DNA of 64,000 bases from Lachnospiraceae bacterium (GCA_017557525.1 JAFYYN010000138.1:61196-125195); one strand, 5' to 3'. Positions 1 to 8,568 are shown, numbered from the stretch's first letter. Numbers and translations are program-made. Notes: generated from the sequence alone by a model not told the origin.

Positions 1-1105
1 CAGCTTCCTTAGCATCGATAAGGCAGTAGCCTACTTTACCGCGCTTGCCGTCCTTAACTGCGTTGATAACAAGACCAACACCGTTAACTGCAGTAACGAT
101 ATCAGCAATAGCCTCTGCGTCGTAACGAACTGCGATTCTTACACCCTGCTTAGCACCAAGATCTACTCTAGGGTAGTTAACTGAGTTGATGATGTTTCCG
201 TTCTCTACATAATCAACAACCTGCTTAACTGCCATAGCTGCACAGTTATCCTCTGCCTCTTCAGTAGATGCTCCGAGGTGAGGTATAGCGATAGCGCCTG
301 CCATATTTGCAGATGCGGGGTTCGGGAAATCTGTTACGTACTTACGTACCTTACCGCTCTCAAGCGCTGCTTTCATAGCCTCGTCATCTACAAGGAGATC
401 ACGAGCAAGGTTAAGTACGATAACGCCGTCCTTCATAAGAGCAATCTTATCAGCGTTGATCATCTTCTTTGTATTCTTCTCAGGATCGGGATCATCGATA
501 AGAGGAGTATGTACTGAGATGAAATCAGAGTTCTTGTAGATCTCATCACGGCTTCCTACTATCTCGATAGCGGGATCAAGAGCTGCCTTAGCTGCATCAC
601 TTAAGAAAGGATCGAATCCGATAACCTTCATTCCAAGTCCGAGTGCTGCGTTACCAAGAGGTCCGCCTATTGCGCCCAGACCGATGATACCGAGGGTCTT
701 ACCCTTGATCTCTGTACCTGCGAACTTGCTCTTTCCTTTTTCAACGAGCTTAGCTACTGTCTCGTCATCCTTTACAGTCTGTACCCAGTTGATACCGCCA
801 ACGATGTCCCTAGATGCAAGAAGCATAGCTGCGATAGCAAGCTCCTTAACTGCGTTAGCATTTGCACCGGGAGTATTAAATACTACGATATTTTCATCTG
901 CGCAGCGATCAAGCGGGATGTTGTTTACGCCTGCACCTGCACGAGCGATAGCCTTGAGGCTTGCAGGGAACTGCATCTCATGCATAGCTGCTGAACGTAC
1001 AAGTACGATATCAGCCTCGTCAAAATTCTCTGTTACTGTATAATTGTCGGTAAGGTTAGCCATTCCGACAGGTGAAATTTTATTTAAGCAATTTACCTTG
1101 AACAT
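1..1105 (-). CDS. serA: D-3-phosphoglycerate dehydrogenase, 3' end cut by window edge
   Basis: Catalyses the first step of serine synthesis, NAD-dependent oxidation of 3-phosphoglycerate to 3-phosphohydroxypyruvate, in the cytoplasm. The minus-strand frame is open from the ATG at 1105 to the left edge, about 368 codons, so the C-terminus is missing. The translation begins MFKVNCLNKISPVG. It carries the Rossmann motif GIIGLGAIGGPLG, the catalytic region with the NLARDLLVDD segment and the IPHLGAST segment of the family. The last visible residues (GVGLVINAVKDGKRGKVGYC) look like the start of a C-terminal ACT-type regulatory domain. It follows serC by 84 bases in the same direction and probably shares its T-box-controlled transcript. 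A good ribosome site (AAAGGAGAAGT) precedes the ATG. Confidence 0.93.
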   Translation of the reverse strand, partial: MFKVNCLNKISPVGMANLTDNYTVTENFDEADIVLVRSAAMHEMQFPASLKAIARAGAGVNNIPLDRCADENIVVFNTPGANANAVKELAIAAMLLASRDIVGGINWVQTVKDDETVAKLVEKGKSKFAGTEIKGKTLGIIGLGAIGGPLGNAALGLGMKVIGFDPFLSDAAKAALDPAIEIVGSRDEIYKNSDFISVHTPLIDDPDPEKNTKKMINADKIALMKDGVIVLNLARDLLVDDEAMKAALESGKVRKYVTDFPNPASANMAGAIAIPHLGASTEEAEDNCAAMAVKQVVDYVENGNIINSVNYPRVDLGAKQGVRIAVRYDAEAIADIVTAVNGVGLVINAVKDGKRGKVGYCLIDAKEA

Positions 1106-1189
1106 GATACTTCTCCTTTTCAATTTATCTAATGTATGACAATCATTGCTTGTGAAGGGAGAACTGTCTCCTTGTCACACCTTTTATTC

Positions 1190-2272
1190 TCAAGCATTCT
1201 TTGCTTCGTAGTCTTTTAAGAAATCAACAAGTGCCTGTACACCTTCGATAGGCATTGCGTTGTAGATAGAAGCACGAAGACCGCCAACGCTTCTGTGACC
1301 CTTAAGGTTATCAAAGCCTGCTGCCTTTGTAGCTGCAACAACTGCTGCATCCTTATCTGCATCGCCTGTTACGAAAGGAACGTTCATAAGTGAACGATAC
1401 TTCTTCTCTACAGTACCCTTGAAGAGCTTGCTTGAATCAAGGAAGTCATAAAGGATAGCTGCCTTCTTCTTGTTAATCTCATCCATAGCACTAAGTCCGC
1501 CAAGGCTCTTTAAGTACTTAAATACCTTGCCGCATACATAGATAGCCCAGCAGTTAGGAGTATTGTACATAGAACCGTTCTTAGCGTGTGTGTCAAATCT
1601 GCAGTATGTAGGCACGAAATCAGGAAGGTCCTCACGGATAAGGTCCTCACGAATGATAACGATTGCAAGACCAGCAGGACCTACATTCTTCTGAACACCA
1701 CCGTAGATAAGACCATACTTTGTTACGTCTACGGGTTTACTTAAGAACATTGAAGACTGGTCAGCTACTAAAATCTTACCCTTTGTGTTGGGGAGCTCTG
1801 CATAAGTAGTACCATGGATAGTCTCATTCTCGCAGATATATACATAATCAGCATCATCATCGATAGGAAGATCTGAACAATCAGGAATGTAGCTGTAGTT
1901 CTTGTCTTCACTTGATGCTATTACATTTACCTTACCATACTTCTTAGCCTCAGAAGCAGCCTTCTTTGACCAAGCACCTGTAACAATATAATCAGCTACG
2001 CCGTTCTTCATAAGGTTCATAGGGATCATAGCGAACTCTAATGTTGCACCGCCCTGAACAAAGAGAACCTTGTAGTTATCCGGAATACCCATAAGATCAC
2101 GAAGATCAGCCTCAGCCTCATCTATGATCTGCTGATATACCTTGGAACGATGGGACATTTCCATAACGCTCATACCACAACCACGGTAATCAACTACCTC
2201 TTTTGCGATCTCCTCAAGTACGGGCAGGGGCATCATAGCGGGACCTGCTGAAAAATTGAAAACTCTTGCCAT
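1190..2272 (-). CDS. serC: Phosphoserine aminotransferase
   Basis: PLP-dependent transamination of 3-phosphohydroxypyruvate with glutamate to give O-phosphoserine, step two of serine synthesis. The 360-residue length is normal. It opens with the family signature NFSAGPAMMP, has the VQGGATLEFAMIPMN phosphate-binding region near residue 75, and the PLP lysine context YGGVQKNVGPAG near residue 195. The ATG is preceded by an AAAGGAGGA ribosome site. It is the first gene after the T-box leader and is followed by serA, so the two form a serine-regulated operon. A dispersed palindromic element lies between the leader terminator and this start codon. Confidence 0.95.
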   Translation of the reverse strand: MARVFNFSAGPAMMPLPVLEEIAKEVVDYRGCGMSVMEMSHRSKVYQQIIDEAEADLRDLMGIPDNYKVLFVQGGATLEFAMIPMNLMKNGVADYIVTGAWSKKAASEAKKYGKVNVIASSEDKNYSYIPDCSDLPIDDDADYVYICENETIHGTTYAELPNTKGKILVADQSSMFLSKPVDVTKYGLIYGGVQKNVGPAGLAIVIIREDLIREDLPDFVPTYCRFDTHAKNGSMYNTPNCWAIYVCGKVFKYLKSLGGLSAMDEINKKKAAILYDFLDSSKLFKGTVEKKYRSLMNVPFVTGDADKDAAVVAATKAAGFDNLKGHRSVGGLRASIYNAMPIEGVQALVDFLKDYEAKNA

Positions 2273-2345
2273 TTCTAATAATCCTCCTTTTTATATAGGG
2301 CAGTACTCATCTAAAGAGCCTGCAAATATGTACATAGTCAATCAT

Positions 2346-2420
2346 GGGTCGATCATAGGGACGGTTCTGCGGTTGACGCATTTCCTGTCAACCACAGAAC
2401 CGTCCCCGTGATCGACTCCC
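2346..2420. repeat. Dispersed palindromic element, copy 1 (serC leader)
   Basis: Two arms of about 31 bases (2346-2376 and 2387-2420), each containing GGGACGGTTCTG or its complement, face each other around a 9-base spacer. The same arms recur at 18448, 25924, 43428, 45518, 48798, 49921 and 50675. Here the element lies between the T-box terminator and the serC ribosome site, so the read-through transcript would fold it as a long hairpin. No open frame or transposase is associated. Confidence 0.9.
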
Positions 2421-2426
2421 TACTAC

Positions 2427-2460
2427 AAAAAAGCCCCATATGCATAAAAGCATATGGGGC
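2427..2460 (-). terminator. T-box attenuator terminator
   Basis: On the minus strand GCCCCATATGC pairs with GCATATGGGGC around a TTTTAT loop, followed by six T's. It is mutually exclusive with the antiterminator formed by the T-box core just upstream. Confidence 0.92.
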
Positions 2461-2667
2461 GAAAAATCATTATAATCCGCGGTACCACCCAATTTATCAT
2501 GAAAGCCATGATATCTCTTGCGACGATATAAAGGTCGTCTCCCTCCGACTCATCGCCGGCAGCTCCGAAAGTGGAGTGGCCAGTTTCCTTATACTGCCTT
2601 GCACCAAACGGCAGCTCTCTGAATAAGTACTTTCAAGCCGTAGCTTTCATCTTTGCTGAAACGTTAC
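2427..2667 (-). ncRNA. T-box riboswitch leader of serC-serA, probably serine-specific
   Basis: Read on the minus strand, the T-box core GGGTGGTACCGCGG is at 2490-2477 and can form the antiterminator. The upstream part carries the AGAGAG stem I motif (near 2620) and a GGAGC element. In the stem I position matching the thrS leader of this window the triplet is TCC followed by A (2575-2573), a serine codon. This fits the two downstream serine-synthesis genes. Uncharged tRNA-Ser would stabilise the antiterminator and switch on serC and serA. The T-box identity is certain from the core; the specifier assignment is an alignment by eye. Confidence 0.9.
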
Positions 2668-2671
2668 GGCT

Positions 2672-2700
2672 ATCATACATCTATCCAAAAGAAATGTCAA
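2672..2700 (-). promoter_or_regulatory. Promoter of the serC-serA T-box transcript
   Basis: On the minus strand TTGACA (2700-2695) and TATGAT (2677-2672) are 17 bases apart, a near-consensus vegetative sigma promoter. Transcription would start near 2666, at the beginning of the T-box leader. Confidence 0.85.
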
Positions 2701-2807
2701 GAACTTTTTTCTTTTTCAATTTAGGTTTCAATTATTATTGATTCTTCATATAAAAAGTATACCAAAAAGTCAATTTCATTGATTATGATATTCCCCTAGC
2801 ACATATA

Positions 2808-2836
2808 TTGACCAAAATATTCAGAAATGATATAAT
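2808..2836 (+). promoter_or_regulatory. Promoter of the acyltransferase gene
   Basis: TTGACC (2808-2813) and TATAAT (2831-2836) are separated by 17 bases, about 45 bases ahead of the ATG at 2882. An AGGAGA ribosome site is at 2865-2870. An intact strong promoter suggests the broken gene downstream is still transcribed. Confidence 0.8.
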
Positions 2837-2881
2837 TTCATTATATATTAAAAATCGAGTTAAGAGGAGACAAACTCTGTT

Positions 2882-4008
2882 ATGACAGTCAATCAAACAT
2901 ATGAGGAGACAAGGGATTTAAGGATAACTAAAAGCCATACACAAATTGCAAAAGGACTGGGTATTTTGTTAATGGTGTACCACCATTTATTTGTTATTCC
3001 AGAAAGATTAGGAAATAATTATATCTCATTTATAAATTTTTCTGGGTTAGACTTACAATCTATTGTTGCGAATTTTGCTAAAATATGTGTATGCATTTTT
3101 GTTTTTTGTAGCGGAATAGGGTTATACTATTCCCTCATAGAAATTAAATCATTAAAGGATATGTATAAAAAAGTATTGGTTCACGGATTAAAGTTTCTGA
3201 TGAACTTTTGGATAATCCTTATATTTATTTTTCCAATAGGGTTATATATTCATTATCTTGATTTTAACATACGAACAATTATTCTTCTAATAACAGCATC
3301 ATTCGGTAGTTTTTATGAGTGGTGGTTTGTTCACTTATATCTACTTTTACTTCTTATATCACCTATTATAGTTAGATTGTTTCAAAGCATAGATGTTATA
3401 AAAAAATCATTCCTGTAATAATTCTTTTTTTAATACTTATTTTAGACAAAGTCTTCCTCAATTTGCCTCTTAATGAAAATGGTATATTGATAAAAATAGT
3501 CCGTTTTGTAGACCATCTTAATAACTTTGACTGTGTTATAACTTTTATCGTTGGTATAATGTGCGGTTGTTTTAATATAATCTACTATTACCAAAGAAAT
3601 ATAGGATATAAAAGGTGGCTATTGTGCATAATTTCTATTTTCGTAGCTTATTACACTAGATTGGTATTTTCTAATTCACCTAAGTCTACAAATGTTGATT
3701 TTATTGTAGTTCCGCTACTCATCCTACCTCTTATGACTCTTTTTTATAATACAAAAATAGGAACTGTTTTACAATATTTTGCAAAACACTCAACCAACAT
3801 CTGGCTGACACATACTTTTTGGTGTTATTACTTCGGACAACAAATCGTATTACTTCCGAAATACTCAATTTTAATCTATCTTTGGTTGTTAATACTTTCG
3901 TTATTAAGTTCATATATCATTAACCTCTTGTATATACCTATCAACAATTTATTATTCAACAAATTACATAAGCTTAGTTATAAGGGTTATTTCTATAAAA
4001 ATATATAA
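2882..4008 (+). pseudogene. Acyltransferase-3 family membrane protein split by a frameshift
   Basis: Two consecutive frames (2882-3418 and one reopening after about 3400 and running to 4008) together read as one integral membrane O-acyltransferase of about 375 residues, normal for the acyltransferase-3 family that acetylates surface polysaccharides. The first part has the family opening KGLGILLMVYHHLF near residue 25. The break is at A AAA AAA (3400-3406). Moving to the -1 frame there restores continuous hydrophobic sequence (IIPVIILFLILILDK) with no stop. It could be a pseudogene, a phase-variable tract, or a gene expressed by -1 frameshifting or transcript slippage. The region is clearly richer in A and T than its neighbours, suggesting foreign origin. 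Confidence 0.8.
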
Positions 4009-4027
4009 CTTTGACGAGGAATAAAAG

Positions 4028-5113
4028 ATGTTATTGAGTGAATTAAAGATTTTGATCATATATAATCCTATGGCTGGTAAGGGCAAGATAAAGAAGCTGA
4101 TGCCACGGGTTAAGAAAATGTATGAAAAGGCAGGTCTTAAGCCTTTGTTTCATGCTACTAAGTGCAGGGACGATGCATACAGGATAACAAAGGGCTATAT
4201 AAATAAGTTTTACACAGAGACCGGAGATATAGCTAAAACTGAACATCCACACGAATCTGACGAAATAATATCCGGCTCAAGCTATGATGCAGAGGAAAGA
4301 AAGCATTCTCTATATGTTATAGCAGCCGGAGGGGACGGTACTCTTAATGAGGTTATGCGTGGTGTGCTGGATACCGGCAAAGATGTACCTATCGGTATAA
4401 TCCCCGCAGGTTCGACCAATGATTTCGGGTATTCTTTAGGGATAAATAACGGAATGCTTGATGCTGCTGAGAAGGCTCTTAATGCCATACTTATGGATGA
4501 GGCATTTAAATGTGATGTTGCGGAATTTAACGGAAAATATATCACATACACTGCTGCGTTTGGATTGTTTTCCGATGTTTCGTATGCAACGCCGCAAAAT
4601 CTGAAAAATAAGCTTGGGCATTCGGCATATCTTATGTATGGCGCGAAAAATATCTTAAAGACCAGACCGGTGCATGCTGATATAGAGTATTTAAGTGAAA
4701 ATAATAGCAATAACGCAGATGAGTCAGGTGTGATGAAAAAGATCAGTGCAGATTTCCTGCTGGGCATGGTGGTAAGCGCCAAATCCGTGGGTGGATTTAG
4801 AGGTATTACCGGGGCAGGCGTCGAGCTAGATGACGGAAAGGACGAACTGTTATTTGTGAGATGGCCGGATAATCCCGTAAATCTTGTTAAGACCATAGGG
4901 CATGCAATCGGTATGGTTAGAAAGGACCTTAAGGCGAGAGAAAAGGCGTTAGATTTAAGCATTGATTATGGCATTAAGGTCATCCGGGTAAAGGAAGCTA
5001 AGTTTGCTTTCGAAAAGCCTGTTGCATGGGCATTAGACGGAGAAGACGGCGGAAGTCAGAAAGAGGATACTATAACTGTCAGGAAGCAGGCTGTGTCGTA
5101 TCTGGTTATTTGA
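4028..5113 (+). CDS. Diacylglycerol/lipid kinase family protein
   Basis: Member of the DagK/YegS/LCB5 lipid-kinase family, which phosphorylates diacylglycerol or related lipids at the inner membrane face. At 361 residues it is slightly longer than the usual 290-330. The N-terminal YNPMAGKGKIKK, the nucleotide-binding AAGGDGTLNEV near residue 105 and GIIPAGSTNDFGYSLGI near residue 130 are the family motifs. An insertion rich in D, E and S (about residues 70-85) separates strands in the N-terminal domain. The start is 19 bases after the broken acyltransferase, with a GAGGA ribosome site. Whether the substrate is diacylglycerol or another lipid cannot be told. Confidence 0.88.
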   Translation: MLLSELKILIIYNPMAGKGKIKKLMPRVKKMYEKAGLKPLFHATKCRDDAYRITKGYINKFYTETGDIAKTEHPHESDEIISGSSYDAEERKHSLYVIAAGGDGTLNEVMRGVLDTGKDVPIGIIPAGSTNDFGYSLGINNGMLDAAEKALNAILMDEAFKCDVAEFNGKYITYTAAFGLFSDVSYATPQNLKNKLGHSAYLMYGAKNILKTRPVHADIEYLSENNSNNADESGVMKKISADFLLGMVVSAKSVGGFRGITGAGVELDDGKDELLFVRWPDNPVNLVKTIGHAIGMVRKDLKAREKALDLSIDYGIKVIRVKEAKFAFEKPVAWALDGEDGGSQKEDTITVRKQAVSYLVI

Positions 5114-5149
5114 AATACTTTTATACATTGGTGATCTTTGGAGAAAAAC

Positions 5150-6757
5150 ATGAAGAAAACTTTTGAACTCCCTAACGGGATCAGCGACTGTCTGCAATAC
5201 CTGCAGGAGGTTTTTGAAAATTTTAAGCTTAAAAAGGCGGAAAAAAACAGAGCGCTGCTTATGCTGGAGGAAAGCCTGACAAGTCTTTCCAAGCATGGGA
5301 ATGACAGCGAACTCACTGTGACGATTAAGAGAAGCGTGGGAAAGATCAAGGTAGATTTACTGACAGAAGGAGAACGGTTTGATCCTTTCGAGGACGCATC
5401 TGATGCTAATGTTCTGCTGATGAAGTCTTTTTCTACGGATCTTAAATACGTTCATACAAAGACGAAAAACCGAATAAGTATTTCAGCATACAAGTCAAGG
5501 AATCTTTTTTTATACCGCATAGTTGGTGCTGCTCTGTTGGCAGGACTGGTTTCTCTGCTGCTCAGGAGTTTCTGCTCTGATGAAACACGTACATATCTTA
5601 CGGACAACGTTTTTACCGTAATGAAAGATATTTATATGAATGCGTTGACCATGATGATCGCACCGCTGATATTCTTTTCAATAGCTTCATCAATAGCAGG
5701 CTTTGGAAATGCAGCGGATATAGGCAGGGTGGGTGCCAGGATAATGAGCATTTACCTGATGACCACGATTATCTGTATATCTGTTGGTTTCGGTCTGACA
5801 TTCCTTTTAAAGCCGTATAATTACGCGGAGGCGGTTTCACAGGGTGCGGCCGATATGTCCCAGTATACGACTACCCAGATAGATACCTCGGTCAAGGGCT
5901 TTTTGATGAGCATAGTCCCGAATAATTTCTTTGAACCATTTGTAAAGAACGACACGATAGCCATAATGTTCCTGGCTTTTCTGGTCGGACTTGCCACACT
6001 TCTTTCAGGTGAGAAGACAAGACCGTTTGCTACTTTTCTTGATTCCGGTAATGCGGTATTTATGAAAATAGCGGATGTTGTAATGCAACTGATCCCTATC
6101 ATGATCTTTTCATATGTATGTGTGACACTCGTGCCTCCTAAGAGCGGGGTTAACAGCGGAGCCTTAAAGTCCATGCTGGCGGCAGCGGTTGCTTTTGTTC
6201 TTACTATTATAATAATGATGGGAGTCTATATCCTGCTCTTAAGGGTAATGGGCGGACTAAACCCTGTTAAGCTTATAAAGAAATATGCTCCTCATGCGTT
6301 AAAGGTTATAGTTATGGGCTCGAGCAGCGCTGCAATCCCTATCAACATGGGTGTATGTGAGGAACTGGGTGTTCCTTCAAAGATTTATTCACTGACCATC
6401 CCTCTGGGCGCTACTATAAATATGGATGGCGTCAGTATGTACCTGGCTGTGTTCGGACTAACCTTTGCTAAGATTTATGGAATCGAGATTACCCTGCCGG
6501 TACTGCTTTCAATGGCATTTACTATCATAATGCTTTCAGCAGGTGCTCCGACAATATACGGCGTCAGTCTTATTTGTTTGTCTGTTATGCTCACTTCACT
6601 GGGAGTGCCCGTGGATGAGGCTCTCGGACAGGCAGTCGGCATGGAGGTTATCGCCGGTATGTTCCGTACGGTAAATAATTCTATCGGAGATATGGTAGGT
6701 ACGCTTATCACAGCATCTAAGGAAGGGGTGCTGGATTTGGAGAAATATAATAAGTAA
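5150..6757 (+). CDS. ATPase-domain/dicarboxylate symporter fusion protein
   Basis: The protein joins two domains. Residues 1-115 resemble a small GHKL (HATPase, anti-sigma-type) domain, with KAEKNRALLMLEESLTSL in the position of the N-box helix. Residues about 120-530 are a dicarboxylate/amino acid:cation symporter of the DAACS family, with multiple membrane segments, the serine-rich GSSSAAIPINMG loop, NMDGVSMY and the late RTVNNSIGDMVGTL helix that lines the substrate site. Na+ or H+-coupled uptake of glutamate, aspartate or a C4-dicarboxylate is likely. The ATG at 5150 is preferred because the upstream TTG (5138) lies in its ribosome site TTTGGAG. Typical symporters are about 420 residues, so the N-terminal domain is a true addition. 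Confidence 0.85.
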   Translation: MKKTFELPNGISDCLQYLQEVFENFKLKKAEKNRALLMLEESLTSLSKHGNDSELTVTIKRSVGKIKVDLLTEGERFDPFEDASDANVLLMKSFSTDLKYVHTKTKNRISISAYKSRNLFLYRIVGAALLAGLVSLLLRSFCSDETRTYLTDNVFTVMKDIYMNALTMMIAPLIFFSIASSIAGFGNAADIGRVGARIMSIYLMTTIICISVGFGLTFLLKPYNYAEAVSQGAADMSQYTTTQIDTSVKGFLMSIVPNNFFEPFVKNDTIAIMFLAFLVGLATLLSGEKTRPFATFLDSGNAVFMKIADVVMQLIPIMIFSYVCVTLVPPKSGVNSGALKSMLAAAVAFVLTIIIMMGVYILLLRVMGGLNPVKLIKKYAPHALKVIVMGSSSAAIPINMGVCEELGVPSKIYSLTIPLGATINMDGVSMYLAVFGLTFAKIYGIEITLPVLLSMAFTIIMLSAGAPTIYGVSLICLSVMLTSLGVPVDEALGQAVGMEVIAGMFRTVNNSIGDMVGTLITASKEGVLDLEKYNK

Positions 6758-6781
6758 TGTCAGATATTAAATGATTTCTAT

Positions 6782-6814
6782 GAGACAGGTGATGCGCCTT
6801 GTCTCTTTTTATTT
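6782..6814 (+). terminator. Terminator after the symporter gene
   Basis: GAGACAGG and CCTTGTCTC form a hairpin with one bulged base, followed by TTTTTATTTT. Confidence 0.75.
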
Positions 6815-6858
6815 TAGCTTTATATCACTTACGGGGTTTTTTGTTATCACATCTTTAG

Positions 6859-6933
6859 CTGTTTAAGCGAATAAACAGCGGAATTTTTACTTCTTGGGAC
6901 TAAATATTTACCTCTTGGCTAAAAGGTATTTAC
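6859..6933 (+). promoter_or_regulatory. Candidate LytTR operator region
   Basis: Three copies of TTTAC begin at 6886, 6907 and 6929, so they are spaced 21 and 22 bases, two helical turns. The first two are followed by TTCTTGG and CTCTTGG. Further up, CTGTTTAAGCG (6859-6869) recurs in the operator region of the second LytTR gene (30400-30411, minus strand). LytTR proteins are known to bind paired direct repeats with this period, so autoregulation of the gene at 7075 is a reasonable inference. Confidence 0.55.
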
Positions 6934-6957
6934 TTTTTTACAGGTATCAAGTATATT
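6929..6957 (+). promoter_or_regulatory. Candidate promoter of the LytTR/LiaF-like operon
   Basis: TTTACT (6929-6934) and TATATT (6952-6957) are 17 bases apart. The -35 box coincides with the third 21-base-spaced repeat, so a bound regulator would touch polymerase here. The -35 is a poor match to consensus, in keeping with an activated promoter. Confidence 0.5.
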
Positions 6958-7000
6958 AAACTCATTAAACGTCATCATACGCAGTATGATGACAGTCGGT

Positions 7001-7058
7001 CCGCGCGACGCCTGGCGCGGTAAAATAATATAAAACCCTGAATGCAATGAAGGGTTTT
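7001..7058 (+). repeat. Leader with two hairpins, related to the thrS leader element
   Basis: CCGCGC/GCGCGG (7001-7020) forms one hairpin and AAAACCCT/AGGGTTTT (7032-7058) a second, directly ahead of the LytTR ribosome site. The same order (GTCCGCGC, TGGCGCGGTA, then an AAACCC/GGGTTT pair, then the gene) occurs at 27479-27563 before thrS. The loops differ. No function is known to me. Confidence 0.6.
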
Positions 7059-7074
7059 CACATTCGGAGACGAT

Positions 7075-7542
7075 ATGAAAATACGCGTAGAGATAGATGA
7101 TCGTCTGAACGAGGATGAAGAGGAGGTTGTTATCCGGTGCAGCTCACTTTCTGAAGAGGTCATGATGCTTCAGAAACAGGTATCGGAGATTGTAAGCTCA
7201 AAGCTAAAGCTTGAGGTATTTAAGCAGGATACGGTTCTGTATCTTAAACCGGAGGAAATACTTTTCCTGGAGACTGCGGATAATTTCCTGGCTGTACATA
7301 CCGCAAAAGACATTTTTTCTGCGAAGCAGAGGCTTTACGAACTGGAGGAAATACTTCCGTCATCCTTTGTAAGGATATCAAAATCGGCAATTGTGAATAT
7401 AGCAACGATCAGGTCTGTAAAAAGAAATATCACGGGACCCTCTGAAATCGAATTTGAAGGCACGGTTAAGAGGGCATATGCTTCGAGAAATTATTTAAAG
7501 CAACTGATGAACAGACTTGAGGAAAAGAGGTTGAACAAATGA
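7075..7542 (+). CDS. LytTR-domain transcription regulator
   Basis: A 155-residue DNA-binding protein without a receiver domain. Residues 1-50 form a charged N-terminal segment. Residues about 55-150 are a LytTR domain, with the characteristic LYLKPEEILFLETADNFLAVHT and FVRISKSAIVNIATIRSV blocks. Stand-alone LytTR proteins of this shape usually regulate the membrane-protein gene encoded with them. Here the stop overlaps the start of a LiaF-like membrane protein by four bases (ATGA), so the two are translationally coupled. Upstream direct repeats spaced 21-22 bases suggest autoregulation. A second protein of the same layout is encoded at 29799-30287. Confidence 0.9.
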   Translation: MKIRVEIDDRLNEDEEEVVIRCSSLSEEVMMLQKQVSEIVSSKLKLEVFKQDTVLYLKPEEILFLETADNFLAVHTAKDIFSAKQRLYELEEILPSSFVRISKSAIVNIATIRSVKRNITGPSEIEFEGTVKRAYASRNYLKQLMNRLEEKRLNK

Positions 7543-8390
7543 AGGCTAGAAGAATACTTTTTGGAGTTGGACTGTTGGCTCTGGCCGGTGGGCTTGTGGG
7601 AAGGAAAATGGGAATAATACCTTATATTGATATACCTACGATCATTTTAGGTGTGGTTTGCGTAATACTGATCGGGGACGGACTAAAGCATCGGAATTTC
7701 TTCCTTATACTGCTTCCGCTGGCATTTATTGCGTCGAGACTTGTATTTGCGTATTCCGGTCATACGGTATTTGAGGCGATGGGGATTGCAGCTATAGCAG
7801 CAGCAGGGCTGACGGTACTTTTCGGGAAAAAGAGGAAGTCTATCGGCAGCCGTAATCGTGGATATATAAATTACAACGGGACATGGGGTAATAACGGTGC
7901 ACCTGGACAGCCCGGAGGGTTCGGCGGAGCCGGTGGTCAGGGAGGTGCCGGTGGAACTGGTACGGAAATCGATAAAAACCGTTTCGTTCAGCAGCCGGGA
8001 TTTCGCAGCAACGGTGAACCTGTGCAGGACAATTTCGGGTATCCGGATGATGACGGAGACAATGTGGTGATCGAAAATGGGTTCGGAAAGCTTACCAGAT
8101 ATCTTCATTCGAGTAATCTTAAAAAGGTAAAGATTGATAACGGATTCGGAAACTGCATCGTTTACTATGACAACGTTTATGTGGATCAGGACGGATCAAA
8201 GCTTGAGATAGATAACGGATTCGGACAGGTAGATGTCTATATTCCTCCGTTTTACAGATTTAAGATGAAGCAGGACAACGGTTTCGGGTCGATAAATGTT
8301 TACGGAAACTGCAGTATGGATCCAAACGCGCCGCTGATTGACGCCGATATTGATAATGGGATGGGGAAGGTTAACATTTATTTTGGATAA
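7539..8390 (+). CDS. LiaF-like membrane protein with glycine-rich linker
   Basis: The first 95 residues hold four short membrane segments (for example RILFGVGLLALAGGLVG). Residues about 115-140 are a flexible glycine-rich stretch with GGAGGQGGAGG. The C-terminal 110 residues repeat the motif (D/E)NGFGxxxVY five times (IENGFGKLTRY, IDNGFGNCIVY, IDNGFGQVDVY, QDNGFGSINVY, IDNGMGKVNIY). This is the beta-repeat seen in LiaF/DUF2154 C-terminal domains, proteins tied to cell-envelope stress sensing. It is co-translated with the LytTR regulator before it. A role as membrane sensor or as the target of that regulator is inferred. Confidence 0.8.
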   Translation: MKARRILFGVGLLALAGGLVGRKMGIIPYIDIPTIILGVVCVILIGDGLKHRNFFLILLPLAFIASRLVFAYSGHTVFEAMGIAAIAAAGLTVLFGKKRKSIGSRNRGYINYNGTWGNNGAPGQPGGFGGAGGQGGAGGTGTEIDKNRFVQQPGFRSNGEPVQDNFGYPDDDGDNVVIENGFGKLTRYLHSSNLKKVKIDNGFGNCIVYYDNVYVDQDGSKLEIDNGFGQVDVYIPPFYRFKMKQDNGFGSINVYGNCSMDPNAPLIDADIDNGMGKVNIYFG

Positions 8391-8398
8391 TGAAAAGT

Positions 8399-8434
8399 GT
8401 CAATGGGAATAACGATTCTCATTGACCTTTTTTT
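8399..8434 (+). terminator. Terminator of the LytTR/LiaF-like operon
   Basis: GTCAATG-GAAT and ATTC-CATTGAC form a hairpin with an AACG loop, followed by CTTTTTTT. Confidence 0.88.
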
Positions 8435-8471
8435 GTATGTCATATCCCCCTGTTTTTAAACCAACGGTTTA

Positions 8472-8499
8472 TTGATAAAAATCCATCACGTGATATACT
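8472..8499 (+). promoter_or_regulatory. Promoter of the coiled-coil protein gene
   Basis: TTGATA (8472-8477) and TATACT (8494-8499), 16 bases apart, about 70 bases ahead of the start codon at 8569. Confidence 0.65.
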
Positions 8500-8568
8500 G
8501 TTCTACAGTTAAAGACAAGCGATAATGATTTCCTATTGGTCAACACACATAAAAGGAGGAATGTGACC

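Noticed and set aside
684-1043. Plus-strand open frame of 119 codons
   Set aside because: It is antisense to serA, whose minus-strand translation matches a known family throughout.
2408-2626. Plus-strand open frame of 72 codons
   Set aside because: It lies across the T-box leader on the opposite strand and has no ribosome site.
4282-4962. Minus-strand open frame of 226 codons
   Set aside because: Serine- and proline-rich antisense shadow of the lipid-kinase gene; no start signal.
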